Made by a program: the position numbers and the translations under genes. Positions 38,190 to 50,859 of a DNA stretch of 64,000 nt are shown piece by piece (position 1 is the stretch's first letter; every line of letters begins with the position of its first letter). The stretch comes from Cephalopachus bancanus. Its lineage: Eukaryota; Chordata; Mammalia; Primates; Tarsiidae. The DNA is taken from the NCBI GenBank assembly GCA_027257055.1, contig JAPVLO010000055.1:10315501-10379500 (forward strand), read 5' to 3'. The notes beneath the pieces are model-generated. The model worked only from the letters and a program-made list of their open reading frames with translations. It had not been told where the DNA came from and did not search any database.

Positions 38190-38477
38190 TTTTTTGAGTT
38201 GAAGTCTCCCTCTGTCGCCCAGGCTGGAGTGCAGTGGCACACTCACAGTCACCCCAGTGTCGACCAGCTGGGCTCCAGCGATCCTTCGGCCTCAGCCTTA
38301 CAAATAGCTGGCACTACAGGAATGTGCTACCACACCCAGCTAATTTTTTGATTTATTGTAGAGACAAGGTCTCACCATGTTGTCCAGGCTGGTCTCAAAT
38401 CCACGGGCTCAGGCAATCCTCTCACCTCAGCCTCCCAAAGTGCTGGGATTACAGGCTTGAACCACTGCACCCAGCCT
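38190..38477 (-). mobile_element. Alu inside the ERV RT region
   Basis: Minus-strand dimer splitting the RT relic; it has the TTTATTGTAGAGACAAGG linker. Confidence 0.94.
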
Positions 38478-38479
38478 AG

Positions 38480-39025
38480 CGTCTGTGTTTTGTATTATTT
38501 GCTCTATTGTTTATGTTGGGCTGCAGCAGCACGTATCTCAGGAGCCACCTTCTTTAGTAGTCTACTGCCATGGGCTAGGTGCCATCTGATTTTTTTACTG
38601 GCCATATAGGACTGCTGAAGGGGCTCTGGGCTGGCCAGATACTATTAACTTTGGCCAATTCCTATATGAGGCTGTCCCATCTGGAAGATGGTATTCTTTT
38701 ACATGAATAATATGCCATCGGGAGGAATGCATACATGTTCCCATCTTGCTTCCCCTCTTAAAACAGTCTTTACTGTCTGAACCGACAGGAAAAATTCTCC
38801 CACAGATGTTTTTAATAGGATGTCCATACCCAAGGTGTTTTCTGGGCTAGATGAGATAAAGGCAGTATAATAAGCAGGAAGACTCTGCCCAATACCAAGG
38901 AGGAGAAGCGTTTGATTTGCTCGGATTATTGCCCCCTCCTTCCTCCCGTAACCATCTACGGCTGTCCACTTATCTGGGGGCCTCTCTGGGCTTCCATGAA
39001 TTAAGGTGCACTCCGCACCGTCCAC
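38480..39025 (-). pseudogene. ERV protease to reverse-transcriptase start, broken
   Basis: A minus-strand open stretch (39025-38699) resembles the C-terminal part of a class-I ERV protease and the protease-RT junction. It has the GAECTLIHG flap-side signature, an ENTLGMDIL segment and a VGEF block. The aspartic protease triad (Asp-Thr/Ser-Gly) has lost its middle residue. Beyond 38699 the RT opening continues with a recognisable PVKKSDGTWR block, then stops. An Alu (38190-38477) separates it from the rest of RT. Confidence 0.7.
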
Positions 39026-40031
39026 TTAAGCTAAGGTTCTCTGCCTATTTTTTGGACTCCGATAGCAAGTTCCACTTGCTCTTATATGGAGGCAAACTTG
39101 GCTCTACCCCCTAATCTCTAGACTGGGAAGGAGTCCACCCCTGGAACGCAGAGATTGGGGTTCTAATACATGGAATTTCTCCTTTTTCTTCTCCTTCTTC
39201 TTGAGGGGTACTAAGAAGGGGTCTGAACTGCCGCTTGGGAGTCAAATCCTTCCAAGGTCCACCAATACAGGATTTGGTTGCCTGTTCTCTTTGTCCCAGC
39301 CGAAGTCAGATCATGCTATTTTTGTTCCCTTGTAATCCTAATTGGGCCTCTCTGGCCTCCCTTTTTCAATCCAGCAGACTCTGTTTCTCCCTTCTGTTTC
39401 TTTCTTTGCCTTTAGTCACCAGTTGCACATTATCTCCTTTCTTTCAGTTTCTCCAAAATCAGAAATGGTTTTCCCCACCTCATCACACACCTTGCCCCAC
39501 AAGAAGCCACGACACTTCCAGAGCATCTTCTCTCCCGTTTCCAGCATCACTCTGCTAGGGAGATGTCATCCACATGGAAGCCCCACGCACAGCTGCACAA
39601 TCCGTGTGGTTCACCTTTCTCTTAGCAGCTGTTTACACATTTTTGCTATGTTCAATAATCCTGCCCAGGGCTGCCTGAGCGATTTTATTCTCCAAAAGGG
39701 GGAATAATTCTCCACCTCTCAATTAACCTCTGTGTTGCCACTGACTCACTGACTCCCAAGATCCTGGTTTGCTTCCTAGCCTGTTTTAACAAGGACAAAC
39801 TGCACTTCCAGCTGGCACAGCCTTCTCTTCCCTGCTGCAAAAGCAGCAAGCTAAGGGTTCCGGCTGTGCCTCTAATGTCAAGCTTATCTGCCAAACCAGA
39901 TGCTACCATGGATGTGGAGGTTTGCAAATCCCTTTCTAATTCACGTCCTCCTCCAGCTTTCCTACACCACCTGTGCTTCCGTGGCCACTGGCATGGGACA
40001 TAACAGTAGCAAACTCACTGTTGTCTTATGG

Positions 40032-40864
40032 TGACAAAAAACGCCAAACTCGGTAAGATGGTTTAAGATATTTAAGATCGTTTATTCTGAGCCAAATGTG
40101 GTCTCAGGCCTGTGACACTCATCCCAGGAAGTCCAGAGAATGTGTGTCCAGGGTGGTAGAACTGCAGCTTGGTTATAAGCATTTTAGGAAGACAGACATT
40201 ACAGAAAACTATAAATTAGGCCAGGCGTGGTGGCTCATGCCTGTGATCCCAGCACCTCAGGAGGTCAAGGTGGGAGGATTGCTTGAGCCCAGGAGTTCAA
40301 GATCAGCCTAGGCAACATAGTGAGATCTTGTCTTTGCAAAAAATTTTAAAAATTAGCTAGGTGTGGTATGTGTCTGTAGTCCCAGCTACTCAGGAGGCTA
40401 GGGTGGGAGGATTTCCTGAGCCCAGGAGGTTGAGGCTGCAGTGAGCCATGATCATGCCACTGCACTCCAACCTGGGTGGCACAGTGAGACTCCAACTCTA
40501 AAGACAGAGGAAGGGAGGGAAGAAGGGAAATAAAACTATAAATCAATCAATACACGAGATTTATATTGGTTTGGCCTGGGAAGGCAGAACATCTCCAAGT
40601 AGGGAACTGCAGATTATAGGTGAATTCAGAGATTTCCTGACAGGCAATTAGTAGCAAGGGTTGTCTAAAGAGTTTTAGAAGCAGTAAAGGAAAGCCTGAG
40701 GAATTTCGAGGGAAACAAGTTTCTTAACACATAGCTCATAGATGGCAGGCTTCAGACAGCATAGGTGTTGTCTTAGGTGCCTGGAGTCTGAGAGTTCCCA
40801 TGAGATGGCTGTACAAGGTCATGAGATGCTTTTATCTGTTGTGTGGTATTTTGTTTTCTTGACA
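40032..40864 (-). repeat. Solo LTR-like element (second family) carrying an Alu
   Basis: Read on minus it begins TGTCAAGAAAACAAAA and ends TTTTTTGTCA, i.e. TG...CA. It contains a TATA-like CCAATATAAATC and, further on, AGAATAAACGATC as a polyadenylation signal, the usual LTR layout. Without the Alu at 40219-40529 it is about 520 bp. It is unrelated to the 425-bp LTR pair and lies 1-2 bp beyond the primer-binding site. No target-site duplication was found. Confidence 0.55.
40219..40529 (+). mobile_element. Alu inside the solo LTR
   Basis: Plus strand, with flanks AAAACTATAAATTA and AAAACTATAAATCA and a GA-rich tail. Confidence 0.93.
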
Positions 40865-40865
40865 C

Positions 40866-40883
40866 CTCCTGGCCAGCTCGCCA
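40866..40883 (-). promoter_or_regulatory. ERV primer-binding site, tRNA-Arg-like
   Basis: Read on minus, the 18 nt directly after the 5' LTR begin TGGCGAGC. They match the complement of the 3' end of tRNA-Arg(ACG) at 16 of 18 positions (tRNA sequence recalled from memory). The position next to the LTR supports its role. Confidence 0.7.
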
Positions 40884-41304
40884 TATTATACAAAGTGACC
40901 CCCGAATGCCAAAGTAGCTGAGAAACCAAAGAAGGTGACAAACAAATCCAGTTTGTCAGTTTTGAGTGATGTATTGAGGGAACATATAGACGGAAGTGTA
41001 GTGTTGGGTGGCCACAGACAGGAAGATCTCCGCAGGCACTCTCCAGACTCAAGGCTATACCACAGGGAAAGAATATGTGTGCTTAGTGCAAGACAATGAA
41101 AGGCAACCCCTCAGAAGAAGCAAAAATACAATATGCATCATTTGTGTGCTAACAGCAAGGTTGCATTGATCTAAAAGCAGGAGTACAAGTTCTTACACTA
41201 AGGACAGTAAATAAAATAAGTCTGGAGGCATTCACAAGACTGGGGCTAACCAGAAGTCAGCATGGCAGATCAGCATCCAAGATGGAGTCACTTTTGTCTC
41301 CACA
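40884..41304 (-). repeat. 5' LTR of the minus-strand ERV
   Basis: About 421 bp, alignable end to end with 34731-35155. Read on minus it opens with TG (TGTGGAGACAAAAGTGACTC). It stops just short of the primer-binding site in the order expected of a 5' LTR. The closing CA is not preserved. Confidence 0.85.
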
Positions 41305-41877
41305 GCAGTAAAAGTCTTCTCCAAGAGCCCAAAAGCCAACTCCTCTGTGAAACTATTCCAGACTCTTCCTGGGTAAGAAAACTCTATCAATACCGCTTTT
41401 GGTTATGACCCAATTTCAGCATGGTCCTCAATCTCAAAATGGGGTAACTTAAATCTTACATGAACCTAAGATCTTTAAGAGAGAAAGCACTATGACTGGA
41501 CTTACTTGAAAGTATGTTCAGCCTAGCATCTTTGCACAATGGCAAAAGTTAATAGACGACGTTTCCCCACAATTGTTCACAACAGCATAAAACAGAGACC
41601 CCAAGCAGGTTCCAAAGTTCTCCTAGGTCTGTAATCATGAAGAACTTATGAGAGTTCCAGTGCTCTGCTTCTCAACAATAAACCCCACATCCAGGCATGA
41701 GTGCGGGGAAAAGCCAACTACAGGAATTGGAAGATCAACTCTTCCTTTTAATGGGGGGAAAGTCAATATCTTTGAGTCTGTTTTAGGAGCAAATATAGAT
41801 ACTACATACCAATTTAAGGCTGTTTTTAATTAACTTCGAAAGTGCTTGTAATGTGACAATAGTTTCTTTAAAAAAAA

Positions 41878-42170
<293 letters not shown>

Positions 42171-45100
42171 TCTTTTAAATAATTTTTAAGCAGTTAAAGA
42201 GTCAATGACTATTTAGAATATTATCACCACACTGAAGAATCCTTCAATTAAAAAGATCATTAACTCAATGATAGGCCCAGTACTCACTTTATAAATACAA
42301 TTAAAAGCCTCTGAAATTAGCAAATACACACGCATGTATTTTTAAACTACCATTTAATCAGTTTTAAAGACACACAAATTAGAAAAAAACATTTATATGT
42401 AAGTTAAAAACACCTTTAAAACCCAGCATTAAGCCACCAGTGCAGCTCTGAGGACACAGACTAGAAGTGAGTGGTTATGAAATTAGCACATCACAGTTTA
42501 ACTGACACAGTGGTAGTTTAAATTTACCATACAACAAGAACTAATATATGAATCTGTTGAAAAATAACACTTCTTTAAAAAAATATTTTGGAATAATAAA
42601 AACAGAAAGCACAGAACACCACACATTCTATTCTCAACCTGGGAAGGCAAATGTAAATACTGTAATTTCTGGCTGCTGGAGTTGGGTCTCTCCTCTTGTT
42701 TGGGGGACTGAAGTTTCAACTACTACTAGGCAGAGATCAAGATACAACTTTCAAAGGAAGGCAGGAATGAAATCACACATTTTCACTCTGCATACAGAAG
42801 AATTTCTCATTTCATTGACTTATTCGCATTTTCATTCCTATTGCCTTATATCACACCCCTTCTAGTTCAGAGGAGCAGTCACATATAGGTGACAGAAGAT
42901 GGACAAGACTGGTTTGGAACACATTTGTGTTCAATGTTTGATTCCTTTTTCCTTGTGATAAAAAAGCCAGAAGCAAATGTACTTCTTGAGAGTCTGTCAA
43001 ACTCTCAACATATATTTGTCCTTTAATGGGAAAGGACAGGAAGAAATATTAAAATATCAATTTCTCAAAGAAGTTAACCCAAAATACAGACTGGGCAGGA
43101 ACAGTGATTTAAGACTCCAAAGCAAGGCAGCCAGTCACTTTTTCCATTTCAGACATGTTATTACTAATTACCTAATCTGTTTACTTATGTTGCTCTATAT
43201 CTCTTGGTTTTTCATTATAGCATTTCCATTTTTTTGTAGAGTAGCAAAATTTCATAAAACATGGCTGGAGAGATGGCTCTGCATCACTGAGTAAGCTTCA
43301 GACAGTGGTTACGCATGGATCTTTACAGTATAATTTATAGAACAGATAGTCTTGGTTTTCTTTCTTGTTCTTTTGCTTTATAAAAGTTGTACTAAAAGAA
43401 GAGTTATAATCAGTTTTAAAGGCAAGACAAATTAGTTGGTGTAAAAGTGTGTCTTTAAGGTTTGTTTCACAAAATTTTCCCAATCAATGACTTACGGAAC
43501 TTGTCAGTTCTTTATTGGGGATTGCATAATGTTAAAAATCTATTAAAATAAATATTATTTTAAAACATATAAAAACATTATTCAGCAGCCTATCAGTTAA
43601 AGTGTAATTGGCTGCATCTTCTGTACAACAAGAGCCTCAAAAAGCAGCTTAATCATTAATTATAAGAGCATTCCTACAAAATACCAATGTGGAAAACTTC
43701 ATTTTAAAATTTATTTTATAATGAGAGTTGCTATAAATAGATTTAACTACTTGGTGTTGCAGAAAAACACTGTAGAGACAGACCCTCTACATTCTAATCT
43801 TTCAAGCTCAAATTTCAGAGTCGATCTTTTTTTAAATGCAAATCTTTTCCTTCAGCATTAAGAGCATGCATTGAACAACAAATCCACTTTTACAAGGGCC
43901 GCAGAAAACAAATTTCAGCATCTAAGATGAGTGTATAAATGATCAGCCATTCATTAAATGCACACTGGGTTAAGTGTAACAGTTTTATAAGGTACTTGAG
44001 GGCAGTTAAGATTACATTTCACAGTGTTATTTAGGATTCTGCACCTATGTTAAGTCTGATGTATTAAATTTCAGCCAGGATGAACTTAATGCCTGAATAA
44101 ACCTCACAAAACTCTGGACAAATCCTTAGCTGATACAGCAATAATAGGCACCATTCTGAAACAATCATTCTCTCAAATAACTTTTCCTTTCAATTATAAT
44201 GTAGAACTCTTAAAACGTATTAACTAAGGAAACAAAAAGGTATACATGTTCAGATTTGTTCATGAATATACAAATTAAATATTTACAAGGTATGATTTTT
44301 AAACAGAAAAGATTTTTGTCCAAAAATGATATAGTCCTCAAATATGTAACTATTTTAACAGCAAAATTTTAAAGCAACTGTTTGCTGCAGTTTAAAATAA
44401 AACACAATTAAATTAAATATGCTTTAAATATCTTTGAATGAAATAATTTTTGAGATGTTATATGGTATGGTAAGCCCTGTCCAGTAGTGAGTAATTTGTA
44501 TAAAATTATTTAATAGCATCTATCTTCTCCATTTTTACATATTACAAAAAGAAACCCAAAAAGCAGAAAGAGAAAAGGAAAACATGTTTTCTTCAGTATA
44601 GACCCATTTTAAGGGCTATGTTCAATAGAATGGTACATTGCCATGCCTTCCAATTTAATGGATTAAAAGGTTTTTCACTGTTATGGCAACCTTTTTGAAA
44701 AGTCAGGGCTTTGAGCTCAAGTTGTCAAACTCAATGACTATGAACAATCATTTTGACGGTGAATCTGCCCAAGTCCTTGAATCCTACAGGTCTTGCTAAT
44801 AGTTCCATTCATAACACAAAACTGGTCCTAAATGCTTAAGACTAACCCTTCTGCTTAAAGTTAAGAAATCTGAGGTCTACAGGACAAGTGACTCTCCAAG
44901 TTCTATGGCTCACTAAGGACAGAACCAGAGTGAAGATTCAGGGCTCCTCCCAGATCAGTTGGTGCTTAAGCACTGAGTTCCTCTTACTTTTTAGACACCT
45001 CCTTTTCACTGCCCATTTTCCCCAAAAGTGGTATGTGTGGAAAATCCTATGTGCCAGTGTCACACATGGTGAGGATCAATAATAAAAATACTTTTGAACC

Positions 45101-48045
45101 AAGTGGACAGTGGTAGCTGATAAGAGAAAGGTGGCTGAATATTTTTGAAACCAAATAAACCTATCATGCTGGATATTTTAGAAGCTAAATAAATTTCCTC
45201 AATTATCCTGAGTTCCATTAAAAATACATAATTTAAAAGCAGAACAAGCCCCTTGTAAAATGGTAACAGCTGAAACATATAATATTAAATTAGCTATTAC
45301 TATTACTGTTCCAAGGAAATGAAACTGAAGGAAGAATATTTTTGTTCATTTATCCCTGAGTAGTATATAATTAACTGAAAGTATAAATATGATATTGATT
45401 GATTATCTCTGGAGTGGTTTCATGATACCTGAAAAGTGGAAAAATAATATAAATATACACTGAATCCTACTGTGTTGATTTTTAAAAAGCAAGCATATAT
45501 TACAATAAATTTCTGTATGTTTAGTAGCAGTAGAGATATATCCATTTTAAATTCTTCTACTGTTAGTACTAGAAGTAAAATATTAATCTTTACAACACTC
45601 CAAGTAGGCAATTCATTTACAGAGCACAAAAAATTTTTTCTTGAGGAGAAAAATCAAGTTGAGAATTTAGAATCTTTAATTTTTCCTCTAGATTGCATAT
45701 TTGTAATTATTATTTCTCCAAATTACAGGACAGCTACCAAAAAGCCATTTCTTAAAAATAACTATTTGATTTGGGGGGATGAAAATCAGTCAGACTGGAT
45801 ATGTAATGTATTATCTTCAAATTAATTGGAAAATTGATCTAGTATCTTGCTTTGTGGACGACAGTGCTAAGATTATAGTCACTGAGGAAGAGACAGGTAA
45901 CAGTGATTTAAGTTTACAGACTGAGAAATAAAATATATTACAGTAATAGAAACAAATGATGGTTATTTGTAAGTGGCTAGATAGGTTAAACCAAAGAAAA
46001 ACAAAAACAAAAAACCCCAAAGTTTTTTTTTTAAGTCTTCTTGTTTGCACTTATGACATGACTAGGCCTGTCTTTTAAACTCTAAATTTGCCTACTTTAT
46101 CTTAATACTGATCAGATTCTCTATAGCAATAATTAAACTGAGGAGAAATTTTGGGGGCAGATACTTTTTATGAACATTCTTTTATATCTACTCACATTAT
46201 ACAGTTAGCATAATTTCAGTGCAAGGGAAAACAGAGAAATTTTATTTAGCTATATATCCTTTCCTGGGAGGAAAAAGAAAGGTTAGTCTCATCAGATGGA
46301 AAAAATTTACTTTTAGAAAAATAAAAATAGACTAGGATATTTCTAAAGTTCAAAAAAGATATATTATCAGTTTTGCTGATTAAGACTTCAAAAGCTCCAA
46401 GTACATTTGCTTTTCCTTTCTTCTTTAAATGAAATACTACAGATCTTAAGCCAAATTGTTGTTTCATCTTTAAATTAACTTCATTTGCAAATTTATTAGT
46501 AACCCAAAAGGAAAAAGAAAAACACAGGCAGATAATTTGCATTTCATTAAAAGTTTAAGGCAAAAAGAAAAATAAATTCCACAAAAAACTGATTAAATAA
46601 GGGTGAAGTCAGAAGGCCTTGCCCCTCTCTTCCCACAGGGCAGAGTTTACAATCTGGCTGAGGCTAAGAGGCCAGCTCCACTGCCTGGCATGGAAAGCTA
46701 CTCTTCTGCTTTTAGCTACTGCAGCCATTGCAATACTCTGTGGGATTATAGGAGACACCTAGTATTCAAGGCAAGATTAATCATGGTAAAAATGGCCCAT
46801 AAGATAAAAACATATTTTTCTACTTTAAGAAATCTAAAACTCATTTTAATAAGAGTTAACAGCAGAATTTTACTGTAAGAATAGTTTGGAAATGAATTTA
46901 TATTATTCTCAAAAAATGTCATTCAGACAATGACTTTCAGTTTTCATTTCCCTAAAATTTCCCAAATATGAATCAAACTGTCAACAATAAGAAATTGATA
47001 AGCCAGATAGTAATCATACCTAGCGATTTCTCTTTCAAAACCTTTGTGCAATCTACCACTACTATTTTCATAGTTTCCTTTCTAATTCTATATAATTTAT
47101 GCTTGATACATTTCATTTAAAAGTCCAAAGTATTCAAAAGTCACTAAACTTGTATGTCTCACAATCACAAAGAGCTCAACATATCTGGGTGAGACACGTA
47201 CGACAGAGCAGCAACTCCGCCCAGTGCTTTCAGTTCGAGGCCACACAGTGCTTTCTTCATTCCTGCCTTCCTGCCTGCCTTCATCATCTCACTCTTCTAA
47301 GAAGAAAATAAGCTTAAAATATCACATTACCAACCTTTAATTATGTTTGAGAAATTCCTCCTTGAAGGGCTCTCTGACTGCACAAAGTAATTAAATTCTC
47401 CAGCAAAATAAGCTACCTATAATTTGGCATCCATTACTGTTTAGAGCTTTACTATGTATTGTAGTCATCTGACACACTTTAAGAAAACCCTTCAAATACT
47501 GAGATGTTTATTGCATTTTTAAAGTATCCACATTCTTAAATATTCTGTTTCAAATTCCTCCTAAATTCCTTTATAGCATACCACATCAACTACTGAAATA
47601 GTGTTCTCACAATATTACACTTGAAAATACCATTTAGGAACAGTATCTTAGGAAATAGAGGGTTTAAGGCAAGACATTCATTTGGAAAAGTTAATTTCTC
47701 TCAATCATTCCAGATTGACATGATTATTTTTCCACCTCTTCAGTGCCTTGGGATACGGCAACGTACATTCAGCAACAGGGCACACGTGACCCTATGGAAG
47801 TATGCTGAGGTTGTGAGTGCCCACTGAAATATGGAAATCTTTTTATATAAGGCGTGGCCCACAGGAACATGGCATGGGAGGGATATTTCACTCCGTTTCC
47901 AATCTAGTGTACAGGAAATTCCCTATCTATAACTGTCCCATTTTCCCCCAGTTAATCTCTTTTCAAACAAACACAAACCCCTAGAAAAGGTACTAAGATT
48001 GGTTTCTGTTAACATACAAAAAATAGCCACCAGAGCCTTTCCCTA
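42171..48045 (-). other. MBOAT2: MBOAT2 probable long 3' UTR and downstream flank
   Basis: After the stop codon the sequence stays AT-rich and free of any recognisable interspersed repeat for about 5.9 kb, until the Alu at 41878-42170. The rest of the window averages an Alu about every 2 kb. Minus-strand AATAAA hexamers (TTTATT on plus) occur near 47508, 46232, 43713 and 43511, so several polyadenylation sites are possible. The true 3' end cannot be fixed; I favour one between about 42.2 and 43.5 kb. Short ORFs here are noise. The repeat depletion is what is seen; UTR identity is inferred. Confidence 0.5.
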
Positions 48046-48271
48046 TCACAGCTTTAGTGAAGAATGTCTGAAGGCTATTTCTTGATTCTGATTGCAAACA
48101 TTGTTTGTCGTGGAAAAACTGTTCTGTTCCAAAGAATTTTCTCCTTCACTAAACTTTTTGGATTGTGAGAGCTGAACATTTTCATGTGTATTCTTTCCTC
48201 TTGGAGTTTTTTTGACCGGCAACAACAATAATATTAGGATACCAGCAATGTGCAGGCAATAATACCAGGAG
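48046..48271 (-). CDS. MBOAT2: MBOAT2 last coding exon with stop codon
   Basis: Minus-strand exon starting after acceptor TTTTCTTTTAG. One base completes Ser, then 74 codons follow: SWYYCLHIAGILILLLLPVK (last membrane helix) and a Ser/Asn/Gln-rich hydrophilic cytosolic tail ending HSSLKL. The stop TGA is at 48048-48046. Summing the six exons gives 873 bp, which is 290 residues plus stop, with no frameshift or premature stop. The final residue appears to be Leu where human has Gln (from memory). Confidence 0.96.
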
Positions 48272-49564
48272 CTAAAAGAAAAAGGAAAAACATTTTAATA
48301 GTTAATATTCCTTAACACTTGTCAAAATGTCACATGCCCCCTCTTAGAACGTGTTTATTTACTACATTAATTTTTCTTTTTCCTCTTCAGGAGATAAAAT
48401 GCTACAGTATAGGCCAGTAGGTTTTTACAGTACTGGATAAACCCAGGTGGCTTATAAGCATGATTCCAGATATCATATTACACGCCTTTGTAAGGGTCAC
48501 AAGACTATGGCTAAACGGAACAAAAGCAAAACGCAGTCACAATCTGACAATCTCTCCAACCCATAGAATCAAAAGTTGAATAAGCAAAGAGAATGCAAGG
48601 GATAGTAAAGACTTTTACTAACCTGGGATCCTCTGCTATTTACTGTCTCTAAGTTACATTTTACTGAGATGAGTGATAGATAAGCAATATTGCTTCTTGA
48701 TGGTTATTTTCACAAAACAAAGGCCACATTATTGAACATATTATTAGAATCAACATTCCCTGAATTAGATATAGACCAATGTGATCTCAACTGCATCTAT
48801 AGCAAGCTGTAAGTTCAAGTGTTTCTGAACAAAGTACATGGGATAGAAAATCTAACAGCCCAATCACATTTAAAAATATGTAATAATTTTGTTAAAATAC
48901 AAATTTTAGCAGGATTTACTTACTATCTTCCTGTATGATTACTCATATTTGATTCAATAATTTTTTTGACCACATACTCTGTGCTAAGTCATTCTACACA
49001 CTAGAGTAGTAAAGAATTTATGAAAGAATGAAGTTTTTGATCTGAAGAATATTACTGTCTAATATGGGTGAATGAAATTTGCTATGGCAAGGAGAAGAGA
49101 TAAGCAGATTAACAAAAAAATATGGAATCCAAGATAATTTTTTACAATTTCAGTATCAATGCAACAAAAGATGGAATTAAAAGGAAATAATTAAATGATT
49201 TACTTTCCTTAGATTAAAGAAATTAAGATAATTAGTAGTTCTTTGTAAGGAACTGTCCTTTTCTTCCTAACAGGGTTAGGACAATAAGCAAAGAGGGTTT
49301 TTTGTTAAGCATTTATGAGAGATTTGAGGCAGTGGTTATCCAGCTGACATTTCTCTGTCTAAATCAGATTCTTGTCTGAAGGCTGAGTGGGATGTCATTT
49401 CACAAAGAAACCTGAGACTGCTTGGTTTAGGACTAAGAAGTAACTGATAATGTATTTAGCAGCAGGAAATGAGGCTATGGTGCTGTTTTTCTATTCTACT
49501 CAATAGCAAGAAACTTTCTTTTACAAATAACTTCCACTATCAAATTTTTAATAGGAACACTTAC
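48272..49564 (-). other. MBOAT2: MBOAT2 intron
   Basis: AT-rich and free of recognisable repeats. It is bounded by donor GTAAGT on the 49565 side and acceptor TTTTCTTTTAG on the 48271 side. I see nothing else in it. Confidence 0.85.
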
Positions 49565-49716
49565 CTGTAAAACATAAATGATGGTTTTATAGAAAGAAGT
49601 ACAAATGGCACAACTGTGTAACTTATTGCTATTTGAGTGGCTATCCATGTTATTACATCATAAAATAATTTAAGCTGGGGAGGTTCGATGAAATAATGTC
49701 TAAAGTTATTTCTCAT
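49565..49716 (-). CDS. MBOAT2: MBOAT2 coding exon (second from last)
   Basis: Minus-strand exon of 152 bp, with acceptor TTATTTCAG and donor GTAAGT. It begins MRNNFRHYFIEPPQLKLFYD, continues through the hydrophobic stretch VITWIATQIAISYTVV and ends FMFY plus two bases of a split Ser codon. Both splice phases match the neighbouring exons, so the reading frame is intact across the junctions. Confidence 0.96.
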
Positions 49717-49794
49717 CTGAAATAAAGAAACAAAAACATTTGCTGTATTGCTAAATTCACATCACTTATGAAATTACACTGGCGCTATTAACTG

Positions 49795-50045
49795 TTACAA
49801 GGATGGGAAATAACTGAAACTCTCATACATTGCTGGTGGGAGTCTAAAATGGCACTACTACTATGAAAAAGTTGATACCAAAAAAAACGAACACACATTT
49901 GTATAAAAGAGTGGAGGGAGGGATAAGGAGGTACACAGGGAAACATAAAGAACTGGTGAATCTGGGATAAAGACATATAAGAGTTCTTTACAACTTTTCT
50001 GTAGACTTGAAATTGTATTAAAATAAAGCCCCCCTCCCCCCAAAA
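49795..50045 (+). mobile_element. Old L1M-type 3' fragment
   Basis: It opens with 'CTCATACATTGCTGGTGGGA', an L1 ORF2 landmark, then jumps to an L1-like 3' UTR and 'AAATTGTATTAAAATAAAGC'. Internally deleted. It lies in an MBOAT2 intron. Confidence 0.65.
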
Positions 50046-50291
50046 AGTTAAAAACAACACTGCCTAGAGCTCCTTAAGTCATATTTGGTAAAGCACATTA
50101 TGTAAATAAAGTTTAATGTAATTTCATTCTTATTTCTTGTTTAAACTCTCTGCATTTGTGAGAGACAAACAGGCATTCTGATTGAGCTTAGGTCAAATGG
50201 TACTTAAATAAATGGCATCCATATGTATCATTCATTAATAGAAGCAGGGAGAGCTTCTCAAAAAAGGCGTTTTCTAACATCCACTATTTTA

Positions 50292-50504
50292 TTTTATGTT
50301 ATTATTTTATTTTTCTGAGTTGTGACCCAGGTTGAAGTGCAGTGGCACGATCACAGCTCACTGCAGGCTCAACCTCCTAAGCTCAGGCAATCCTTCTACC
50401 TGAGTTTCCTGAGCAGCTGAGACTACAGGTACATACCACCATGCCTAGTTAATTTTTAAATTTTTTTGTAGAGATGAGGTCTCACTCTGTTGTCGAGGCT
50501 AGCA
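50292..50504 (-). mobile_element. Alu, 5'-truncated
   Basis: A 15-bp duplication, A[C/T]ATCCACTATTTTA, at 50277-50291 and 50505-50519. The left arm is largely missing, so truncation happened at insertion. Confidence 0.93.
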
Positions 50505-50859
50505 ATATCCACTATTTTAATACCTTTTTTTTTCAGCTTTCAAAACAGCCAAAACATTTCAGTCTTGAAATGTGTAAACTTTCTTGTCTGTTTACAGGTA
50601 AACCATGGCCCTGCTATGAAGACGCCACATGAATTGTTCAGAGGTGAGTTGGTGCATAGTAACTGGCTTTTTCATACAGAGGCCGTCATTTCTAGTGGCT
50701 AGAACAAATCCTGGCACCTGCTATTTCTTGCAGAGCTCACTGCTGCAGCACTCACCTTTCTTTATTCTACTCTGTCTACCAGTGACAAATCCACTATCTG
50801 AGGGATGGCTTCCAGCATTCCATTCCCACGCTTAAAAATCCTATCTGATTCCCTGATAT

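Larger units (their letters stand above)
34731..41304 (-). mobile_element. Endogenous retrovirus, class I-like, degraded, minus strand
   Basis: Two similar direct repeats of about 425 bp (34731-35155 and 40884-41304) flank 5.7 kb, giving a provirus layout read on the minus strand with the 5' LTR at the high coordinate. Internal remnants in order are primer-binding site, a short gag-side region, protease, reverse transcriptase, integrase and the C-terminal end of envelope. All carry stops and frameshifts; most of gag and the body of env are missing. Alus have inserted at 35523-35813, 38190-38477 and 40219-40529. A separate LTR (40032-40864) lies in the leader. I could not find a matching target-site duplication, and the LTR ends on the low-coordinate side are worn. 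Confidence 0.85.

Noticed and set aside
46603..46878. 91-codon plus-strand ORF in the MBOAT2 3' block
   Set aside because: Antisense to the probable UTR, with no domain, splice signal or context.
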